A stretch of 64,000 nt of DNA from JAKFEW01 sp036675505 (GTDB lineage Bacteria > Cyanobacteriota > Sericytochromatia > S15B-MN24 > JAQBPE01), in contig JAKFEW010000105.1 of the NCBI GenBank assembly GCA_036675505.1, forward strand, positions 60,311 through 124,310. The letters are read 5' to 3'. A program made the position numbers and the translations under genes. The notes below the pieces were generated by a model, which was not told the origin of the DNA, ran no database searches, and worked only from the letters and a program-made list of their open reading frames with translations. Positions 58,782 to 64,000 of the stretch are shown piece after piece (the stretch's first letter is position 1; each line of letters begins with the position of its first letter).

Positions 58782-59459
58782 TCAATCGCCGGCGCCGTCG
58801 CCTTCGCCGAGGGCCAACGCCGCTTCGACCAGCGGCTTCGCCCAGTGCGGGGTCCCACGCAACCCTTCGGGGTCACGCGGCCAGGTCACGCGCCGTCCGA
58901 CGAGGTGCAAGACCAGCGTGGGGTCCGGGATGACATCGCCCGGCGCCGCATCCACGCTGTTGTCGTGGACCTTGACCTCGGCCACGTAGGGCATCAGGGC
59001 GATCAGGTTGGCGAGGGCGCGGGGGTAGCGCTCGCGGATCTTGGCCTCCGGGATGTCGTGGCCGCCGTGCGCCACCCTCAGCCGGACGCGAGCGAGGTTC
59101 TGCTCCGGCGAGGCGAGCCCGCAGAACCAGATCAGCACGTCGTGGGTCTGCGTCGCGGCCCGGATCTTCTCGGCCACCGTGGTCCCGCCGAGCGTGGTCT
59201 CGAAGGCGAAGGTCCGCCCGTGGGCCACGGCGTCGTCCAGCCGGCGCATCCCCTCGGCCCAAGCATGCGCGTTGGCCGCCTTCTGGTCGCAACTAGTCTC
59301 AGTCGCCAGCTCGCGCGCGAACGCGTCGGGGTTGAACCAGGCCAGCTTCGCACGCCTGAGCTGCAGGCCGCCGATCGAGCTCTTGCCGGCCCCGTTGACG
59401 CCGGCGAGCACGAACAGGACCGGACGCGCCATCGGGCTTCGCCCGTTCCCGTCGGCCAT
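58782..59459 (-). CDS. Zeta-toxin-like kinase (toxin of a TA pair)
   Basis: ATG 59459 overlaps the antitoxin stop (TAATG). The 225 residues have a P-loop (LFVLAGVNGAGKSSIGG), the zeta-type FNPDAFARELATE segment, an ETTLGGTTV motif and LIWFCGLASPEQNLARVRLR with the RxxxGGHxIPEAKIRERY signature. These are found in zeta/UDP-GlcNAc-kinase-like toxins and related AAA_33 proteins. Zeta toxins phosphorylate UDP-N-acetylglucosamine and poison wall synthesis; whether this one does is not known. The upstream gene encodes a Phd-like antitoxin instead of epsilon. A decayed second copy of the locus lies at 60831-61262. Confidence 0.88.
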   Translation of the reverse strand: MADGNGRSPMARPVLFVLAGVNGAGKSSIGGLQLRRAKLAWFNPDAFARELATETSCDQKAANAHAWAEGMRRLDDAVAHGRTFAFETTLGGTTVAEKIRAATQTHDVLIWFCGLASPEQNLARVRLRVAHGGHDIPEAKIRERYPRALANLIALMPYVAEVKVHDNSVDAAPGDVIPDPTLVLHLVGRRVTWPRDPEGLRGTPHWAKPLVEAALALGEGDGAGD

Positions 59460-59809
59460 TAGAACCCGGAGCCAGCTTCGAGCGTTGCGTCGCCATGAGC
59501 CGGCGTCGCCATGACGGCGCGGAGGCGATCCCCGGCGTCGGGCGCCTGCAGCGCGGCGAGCCGCTCGTCGTAGCGCCGCCGCAACGCCTCCAGCGCGTCG
59601 TTCGACGCCGCCTCGACCTGGGCGACGATCGCCATGATCCGCACGTACTCCTCAGCGGCGAGGATCACGGCCTCTGGCTCGTTGTGGTTGGTGACCACTA
59701 CCTTCCCGCGGGGGGCGACGGCCTTCATGACGCCACGCCAGCCGCGCTTCTTGACCTCGGTGGCTGGCAGATGTTCCAGCGCTTCCAGCGGATCGACCTT
59801 GGTCGCCAT
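59459..59809 (-). CDS. Phd/YefM-like antitoxin
   Basis: ATG 59809 has GGAGGTGA upstream and is preferred to the in-frame ATG at 59851. The 116 residues contain the Phd fold core (ATEVKKRGWRGVMKAV, GKVVVTNHNEPEAVILAAEE YV), a DNA-binding N-terminal half in this family, and a helical C-terminus (VEAASNDALEALRRRYDERL) that would wrap the toxin. Its stop overlaps the toxin start. It likely autoregulates the pair; no operator was pinned down, although AT-rich sequence (CAATATACCCATTTTTC, 59832-59848) marks the promoter. Confidence 0.85.
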   Translation of the reverse strand: MATKVDPLEALEHLPATEVKKRGWRGVMKAVAPRGKVVVTNHNEPEAVILAAEEYVRIMAIVAQVEAASNDALEALRRRYDERLAALQAPDAGDRLRAVMATPAHGDATLEAGSGF

Positions 59810-59990
59810 GGCGTTCACCTCCGGTATGACCAATATACCCATTTTTCCCATTTTGTGAAGATTGACCTAGTGCCGTGGCTTGTGCCTTGTCCGTCAACTG
59901 TGGTCCAGCGGAGTGTGAGCGCCTATCCGCGTCGAGGCCAGGAAAGCGCGCCTGAACCAGACCTCGCGGTCGGTCGCGGGCGGTAGGTTA

Positions 59991-60087
59991 GTGGGGGTAA
60001 ACCCAGGAGAATCGTTCCCGCCGCTCCGGCTGAGGGGCAACGGGCCACCCATCGGGGTGGCCTTTTTGTGTTGTTTGTTTGCGGGTC
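59991..60087 (+). repeat. Structured repeat element, copy C, with strong terminator hairpin
   Basis: GTGGGGGTAAACCCAGGAG, AATCGTTCCCGCCGCTCC, GGCTGAGGGGCAACGG, then stem GGCCACCC (60043-60050)/GGGTGGCC (60055-60062) with an ATCG loop and TTTTTG. Relative to copy B, both arms of the hairpin changed together (GCC-GCC to GCC-ACC, matched in the other arm), which is evidence for RNA pairing. It ends with GTTTGCGGGTC as in copy A. It is read away from the antitoxin gene. About 60 bases on its left match the left flank of copy D. Confidence 0.8.
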
Positions 60088-60240
60088 GATACGCGGCACC
60101 GCAGCTACGCTACCGCACCCAGCCCAAGGCGTCGTGGGCCTCGGCCAACTCGTCGAACCAGGTCGCGTCCCAGTTCGCTGCCATGGTCCCCATCAAGACG
60201 TCCGCCGGGGCGAACGAACGGAGCCAGCCCATGACCTGAC

Positions 60241-60432
60241 TGGCCGGCCCGGCAGGCGATCGAGCAGACGTGGGCATGGGCGCGCGGCGAGCTCAAGATG
60301 TCCCAAGCCCGATCGGCGGCTGGCGATGCGTACGATGCGGCAAGGGATTTGAAAGGTGCCGCTCGGCATGCCGCCCAGGCTACCGCCCAGGCGGCCGTGG
60401 TGGCGGACGCGCTGGCGGGCTGGGCCGGGGTG
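60241..60432 (+). pseudogene. Remnant of a putative immunity-protein (Imm5-like) gene
   Basis: The frame reads WPARQAIEQTWAWARGELKM, then an Ala-rich helical pair (DAYDAARDLKGAARHAAQAT, AQAAVVADALAGWAG). This resembles the RPRQAIEAARAWxRGE...A.HAAAR...AAGHA.ATAH pattern of a family annotated as putative immunity proteins. An in-frame stop lies just upstream and coding quality is lost after about 60432, so it is a fragment. The 60088-60240 stretch before it has a 40-codon minus-strand frame (60110-60232) of doubtful status and nothing else. Confidence 0.4.
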
Positions 60433-60581
60433 GGCTCGTTGATGCGCACAGCGCGAGCTGCACCGCGCGGAAGCCCGCGGGCGCGACCAAGATCGTTTGC
60501 TGGAGCGGAATGTCTGTCGTTTGAGAGCCAGCGGCCCGGGCATAGTTTACTTGTCCGCCGCCTCGACATGAACGGAATCCC

Positions 60582-60773
60582 ATGGACATCAAGCCCACGG
60601 CCAGAACCCAACCTTTGTCCCCGTTGCCCGGCCGCCCGGCCGCCACGCGCACCGTTACCCTACAGAACCCCTGGGGCAAGGCCGACCGCATGAGCCTCGC
60701 GGACTTCGAGCGGCGCCTGATGGCATTCGAGCAGGTGAATTTCGGGCCCGGGCCTCGCCCCGCCCGTCCCTGA
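60582..60773 (+). CDS. Small hypothetical protein, 63 residues
   Basis: ATG 60582 gives MDIKPTARTQPLSPLPGR, a disordered Pro/Arg-rich start, then a short helix (MSLADFERRLMAFEQVNF) and a Pro-rich end. GGA at 60573 is a weak ribosome site. The N-terminal style resembles the signal-less proteins at 13110 and 45627. No domain. The status as a gene is uncertain because it lies among remnants. Confidence 0.4.
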   Translation: MDIKPTARTQPLSPLPGRPAATRTVTLQNPWGKADRMSLADFERRLMAFEQVNFGPGPRPARP

Positions 60774-60830
60774 TCGCGTTGCCGGCCGGAGAGGAACTCT
60801 CGAAATGAAGCGGCAGGTCCTCGTAGATTT

Positions 60831-61075
60831 CATCAGCACGTCGTGGGTCCGCGTCGCGGCCCTGAGCTTCTCTGCCACCGTTGGCCACGGCGTCGTCCAG
60901 CCGGCGTATTCCCTCGGCCCAAGCGTGCGCGCTGGCCGTCCCCTGGTCGCTGCCGGTCTCGGCCGATAGCTCCCGCGCGAACGTGTCAGGGTTGAACCAG
61001 GCCAGCCCCGTCGACGCCGGCAAGCACGAACAAGACAGGACGCGCCATCGGGCTTCGCCCGGTCCCTTCGGTCAT
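60831..61075 (-). pseudogene. Decayed second copy of the zeta-like toxin gene
   Basis: This matches the 5' half of the toxin gene at 58782-59459. It contains FNPDTFARELSAETG and HAWAEGIRRLDDAVANG but lacks about 44 bases that encode the P-loop end, and about 41 bases that encode ETTLGGTTV. The second deletion is flanked in the intact copy by CCGTGG microhomology. The 3' half is missing. The overlap of toxin start and antitoxin stop is kept (TGATG at 61073-61077). No product can be active. Confidence 0.85.
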
Positions 61076-61262
61076 CAGACCCCGCAGCCGGCCTTGAGCG
61101 CCGCATCACCCCGGGCCGGCGCCACCATGACAGCACGGAGGCGATCCCCGGCGTCGGGCGCCTGCAGCGCGGCGAGCCGCTCGTACGCCTCGACGGCCAG
61201 GATCACGGCCTCTGGCTCGTTGTGGTTGGTGACCACCTCCCGTTTTCCCCACTTTGTGAAAA
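61075..61262 (-). pseudogene. Decayed second copy of the antitoxin gene
   Basis: This carries VTNHNEPEAVILA and the C-terminal LAALQAPDAGDRLRAVM part of the antitoxin encoded at 59459-59809, with the middle helix deleted and the N-terminal region gone. The upstream TTTTCCC-like AT-rich patch and the ACTTTGTGAA string of the intact copy (TTTTGTGAAG) are still seen. The right flank leads into repeat copy D, as the intact copy leads to C. Confidence 0.85.
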
Positions 61263-61340
61263 AGTGAGCCAGGCCCCGAGGTCGGGGTCAGGAAAGTGCG
61301 TCGGAGCCACACGTCGCGGTCGCTCGCAGGCGCCTGGTTA

Positions 61341-61440
61341 GTGGTGGGGAAATACCGGGGTGGCGCTCCCGCCGCTCCGACTGGGGGACGACGGGCCACC
61401 CTTTGGGGTGTCCGATTCGACACGTTACGTAAGCGGGTAT
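61341..61440 (+). repeat. Structured repeat element, copy D (degenerate)
   Basis: GTGGTGGGGAAATACCGGGG, GGCGCTCCCGCCGCTCCGAC, TGGGGGACGACGGG, then GGCCACCC...GGGTGTCC (one mismatch) with no T-run after it, ending in AAGCGGGTATG. The left flank matches that of copy C, so C and D were probably duplicated with the toxin-antitoxin locus. Loss of the T-tract suggests the terminator is no longer active, leaving it as leader of the lipoprotein gene at 61450. The rest of 60774-61449 is the toxin-antitoxin remnant. Confidence 0.7.
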
Positions 61441-61449
61441 GCGGACGAA

Positions 61450-63420
61450 ATGCGGGAGATGAAGTCATCGACCATCCGGTTGAGGGGGGCGATCGCCGTC
61501 GCGGCAGCCGCCTGCCTCCTCGCGGGCTGCCTCGACCTCGCGCCCACCCAGTCGGCCACCACGCCCGGCGCGCGCGGCACCAAGAAGAAGCCCCCTGCGC
61601 CGCAAGCCGAGCCCGATGCCGCGCCGATCCTCGCCAACGGCGGCGCCTCGCTCGGGTCAGCCGGCGGCACCACGGCGGTCAGCGGCGGGATCGTCTCGAA
61701 CGGCGGCGCCGGCGGGGTGTCCCAGGCCAGCGGCGTGATGTCCCCGGTCAGCGGCGTCGTGCCCCCCGTCGGCAGCGGGATCGTCCCGCCGGGCGGCGGC
61801 AACGTCATCGCGGCCGGCGCCGGCAACCTCGCCCCGCCAGGCGAAGGCCTCGTCGAAATCCCGCCTGCCGACGGAATCGGCCTCGGCTCGACCGCCGCGA
61901 CCGCCGTCCTGAGCGGCCTCGTGAAGCTCCCGGCCGGCGTGCTCGCGGACAACGGCGGCAGCCTGGTCGGCAACAACTCGGGCGGGCTGATCAGCGACGG
62001 CGCGGGCGGCCTGATCAGCGACGGCGCCGGCGGCCTGATCGGCGACGGCGCGGGCGCCTACGTCACGCTGCGCGTGCCGCGCTTCACGCTGGCCCAGGCC
62101 GCGGCCCCCGTGATCGAGGTGGGCCTGGTCGACGCCGCCGGCGCGCTGCTGCCCGGCACCGCCCGCGTAACCGCGGACGCCGAGGGCCGCTACGCCTTCG
62201 CGAGCGTGCCCGCCACCGGCGCCTTCTTCGTGCAGGCACGCGTGACCAGCGGCCAGGACACCTGGACCCTGGGCGCACTCGGCAGGCTCGCCGCGACCGG
62301 CGAGACGAAGCTCGACGTGACCGCCGCCTCGACGCTCGTGACCGAAAAGACGCGCGTGGTGCTCGCCGAGCAGGATCAGGGCCTCGACGACCTCCCGCTC
62401 GCACGGCTGGCCGCGCTGATCGACGTGCTCGACCGCGCGATCGCTGCCGACACCACGCTCGATTTCAAGGCCGGCGGCGCCTCGCTCGCCGCGGCCCTCG
62501 ATCAGCGCTTGCAGCGCATCACAGGCCTGGTGGACCGCGCCCGCGACCTCGATCGCAACGTCGGCACCCCGATCCTCCGCACGAAGACCGCCCTCGCGGA
62601 TGGCGTGTTCAGCCCGGAGCACGTCGCCTACGACCGCGCGGGCAACCTGTTCGTGGCCGGCCTGAACGACCACAAGGTCTACAAGATCCCGGCCGGCACG
62701 GACCGCCTCGAGGTCTTCTTCCAGGGCGGCGACCTCAAGTTCCCGCATGGCATCGTCTGCGACGCGGCCGGCAACGTCTACGTCGGGCGGCGCATCGAGC
62801 GCACCGCCGCCGATCCCGAAAACACGACAGGCAACGACACGCCAGGCAAGCAGGTCTTCAAGATCGACCCGCAGGGCCTCACCGCCACGCCGCTCGCGCA
62901 CACGTTCAGCTCGCCCTGGGGCCTGGCGTTCGCGCCGGACGGCAAGACGCTGCTGGTGGCCGAGCAGGGCGCCCAGGACGTGATCGCCTACGACACGAGC
63001 ACGGACACCGCGCGCGTCGTCGCCACGGACATCCAGTACCCGAACGGGATCGCCGTCGATTCGCGCGGCGTCACCTATGTCACGCACCTGCGCGCCGTGT
63101 GGGACCGGCCGAACCCGGACGAGAACGGCTGGCGCGGCGCGATCACGGCGATCGCCCAGGATGGCGTGAAGTCCCAGTTCTACGCCGGCACCAAGAGCGT
63201 GACCGGCGCCGACGCGCTCGAGGGCATCGCGGTCGACGCGGCCGACAACCTTTACGTCACCAACAACTGGGGCAACACGATCTTCAAGTTCACGCCGAAG
63301 CAGAAGAAGATCGAGACCTTCCTGGCCTTCAACCAGCCCACCGGTGTGGCGTTCGATCCGCAGGGCAACCTGATCGTGGCCGACTACGTGCTGGGCACGC
63401 TCAGCCGCATCACGCCGTGA
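61450..63420 (+). CDS. NHL/SMP-30-like lipoprotein with octapeptide repeats
   Basis: ATG 61450 or 61459 starts a lipoprotein signal (AVAAAACLLAGC); no strong ribosome site for either. The 656 residues have a Pro/Ala/Gly/Ser-rich linker with GGxxSGGIVSN-like units, an octapeptide array (GLISDGAG, about residues 165-205), a carboxypeptidase-regulatory-like segment (VGLVDAAGALLPGTARVTAD), a helical part (about 290-370) and an SMP-30/NHL propeller (GNLFVAGLNDHKVYKIPAGT, FPHGIVCDAAGNVYVGRRIE, NGIAVDSRGVTYVTHL). Same architecture as the protein at 26725. The ligand is unknown. Confidence 0.9.
   Translation: MREMKSSTIRLRGAIAVAAAACLLAGCLDLAPTQSATTPGARGTKKKPPAPQAEPDAAPILANGGASLGSAGGTTAVSGGIVSNGGAGGVSQASGVMSPVSGVVPPVGSGIVPPGGGNVIAAGAGNLAPPGEGLVEIPPADGIGLGSTAATAVLSGLVKLPAGVLADNGGSLVGNNSGGLISDGAGGLISDGAGGLIGDGAGAYVTLRVPRFTLAQAAAPVIEVGLVDAAGALLPGTARVTADAEGRYAFASVPATGAFFVQARVTSGQDTWTLGALGRLAATGETKLDVTAASTLVTEKTRVVLAEQDQGLDDLPLARLAALIDVLDRAIAADTTLDFKAGGASLAAALDQRLQRITGLVDRARDLDRNVGTPILRTKTALADGVFSPEHVAYDRAGNLFVAGLNDHKVYKIPAGTDRLEVFFQGGDLKFPHGIVCDAAGNVYVGRRIERTAADPENTTGNDTPGKQVFKIDPQGLTATPLAHTFSSPWGLAFAPDGKTLLVAEQGAQDVIAYDTSTDTARVVATDIQYPNGIAVDSRGVTYVTHLRAVWDRPNPDENGWRGAITAIAQDGVKSQFYAGTKSVTGADALEGIAVDAADNLYVTNNWGNTIFKFTPKQKKIETFLAFNQPTGVAFDPQGNLIVADYVLGTLSRITP
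61936..62065 (+). repeat. Octapeptide-coding repeat (GLISDGAG)
   Basis: Units of 24 bases encode NGGSLVGN, NSGGLISD, GAGGLISD, GAGGLIGD. The DNA of the central units is nearly identical (GCGGCCTGATCAGCGACGGC), so recent unit gain is likely. Related to the 27067-27192 array. Confidence 0.85.
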
Positions 63421-63514
63421 GCGATCCGCAAAATTAACCGAAGCTTGGGCCCGAGTTAAGTCAGGTCAGCGCCCCGACGCCGGATATTCCCGGTGGAGTT
63501 AAGGGAGTGTTTGG

Positions 63515-64000
63515 ATGTCTGATTTCGCCTGGCCCGGTGGCCAGGGGGCTTTGCCGTCGTTTCTGAACGCGCCACCGCCGCCTGCCCCACCGCCGCCGCC
63601 ACCGCCGCCCCCGGCGCCTGTTGCCGCGCCCGCTGCCGACGTGTTCACGCCGGCGGCCTACGCCTATCCGTACCCGGCGCCCTACGCGCCGGCGCCCTGG
63701 CCGCAGCAGCCGATGCCGCAGCCCGTGCAGCAGCAGCCCCAGCCGTGGCCACAGCAGCCTGTGCCGCAGCCGGTCCCCCAGCCGTGGCCGCAGCCCGCCC
63801 CGCAGCCGCCGATGGGCCCGCCGCCGGCCGCGATCCAGCAGCTGATGGCGCAGGTCCAGCAGCTCCAGCAGCGCATGGCCGAGCTGCTCGCCGGCGTGCG
63901 CCCCGCCCCCCAGCCGGCCCCGGGCCCGCAGCCCACGCCCCGGCCGACCCCCGTGCCGCAGCCCGCCCCGGCGCCCGCGACGCCGCGTCCGGTCGGCCCG
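63515..64000 (+). CDS. Pro/Gln-rich protein, 3' truncated by window edge
   Basis: ATG 63515 follows GGGAG seven bases upstream. The frame is open to base 64000 (162 codons). It reads MSDFAWPGGQGALPSFLN, then Pro runs and PWPQQP/PQPVPQP repeats, a short coiled coil (AAIQQLMAQVQQLQQRMAEL) and more Pro/Ala repeats. No signal peptide. It may be a disordered N-terminal arm of a larger protein. The leader (63421-63514) has two TTAA strings and GGATATT (63482-63488). Confidence 0.7.
   Translation, partial: MSDFAWPGGQGALPSFLNAPPPPAPPPPPPPPPAPVAAPAADVFTPAAYAYPYPAPYAPAPWPQQPMPQPVQQQPQPWPQQPVPQPVPQPWPQPAPQPPMGPPPAAIQQLMAQVQQLQQRMAELLAGVRPAPQPAPGPQPTPRPTPVPQPAPAPATPRPVGP

Noticed and set aside
54542..61440. 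Repeat copies interpreted as coding (shared peptide VGGNxGESLPPLRLRD)
   Set aside because: The frame is shared but substitutions are not concentrated at third positions, and hairpin arms covary. Non-coding RNA or DNA element is the better reading.
54542..61440. An integron cassette array with attC sites
   Set aside because: The spacing and hairpins are suggestive, but clear RYYYAAC/GTTRRRY core sites and an integrase were not found. Terminator-like hairpins with T-tails point to RNA instead.

Overview
The window is 64 kb of very GC-rich DNA from a diderm bacterium. Many predicted secreted proteins carry a lipoprotein signal (a lipobox ending in Cys), and periplasmic-type sensors and an ABC binding protein are present. 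Nothing here fixes the phylum. The style of the lipoproteins (NHL-type propellers, Asn/Gly octapeptide repeats, Pro-Thr linkers), the abundance of sensor kinases and the long glutamate synthase would suit an uncultivated lineage such as a non-photosynthetic relative of the Cyanobacteria, or a GC-rich deltaproteobacterium-like group. This is inference only. No rRNA, tRNA, CRISPR array, integrase or transposase was recognised.

Layout. 0-3 kb: two tandem paralogous histidine kinases, the second translationally coupled to an NAD(P)H-hydrate dehydratase and a small secreted protein. 3-8.3 kb (minus strand): glutamate synthase large chain, broken by a one-base frameshift, followed by a coiled-coil protein. 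8.6-10.5 kb: a three-PAS kinase. 10.7-13 kb: a tandem duplication of a discoidin-like lipoprotein gene with its promoter. 13.1-16.2 kb: a large phospholipase D-like protein. 16.2-21.3 kb (minus): a four-gene signalling operon (PAS/GAF kinase, Rcp1-type receiver, receiver-kinase hybrid, periplasmic-sensor kinase). 21.4-31 kb: a VWA lipoprotein and a divergent EF-hand lipoprotein, a GH38 alpha-mannosidase, an NHL lipoprotein, a J-domain protein, a candidate small RNA and a small membrane protein.

31.4-37.8 kb is an operon of somewhat lower GC: three lipoproteins and two cytoplasmic proteins. The third lipoprotein ends in a domain like the WHH/HNH-type C-terminal toxins of RHS and other polymorphic toxins, and the next gene is a plausible immunity gene. 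37.8-45.1 kb (minus): a frameshifted beta-helix lipoprotein, an NHL lipoprotein and a sugar ABC importer (binding protein plus two permeases, no ATPase). 45.3-52 kb: small unknown proteins, a flavin-dependent oxidoreductase-like protein, a sugar-binding-protein/histidine-kinase sensory pair and a glyoxalase-like protein. 52-54.4 kb: a periplasmic KatG with a PerR-like box over its promoter.

54.4-61.4 kb is an accessory stretch. It has four copies of a structured GC-rich repeat ending in a terminator-like hairpin, a SARP-like regulator, an EF-hand protein, an intact Phd/zeta-type toxin-antitoxin pair with a decayed second copy, and remnants of acetyltransferase and immunity-like genes. The window ends with another octapeptide-repeat NHL lipoprotein and the start of a Pro/Gln-rich protein. 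Seven histidine kinases lie in 64 kb, but the only receivers are one lone Rcp1-type protein and one fused to a kinase; none has a DNA-binding output domain.
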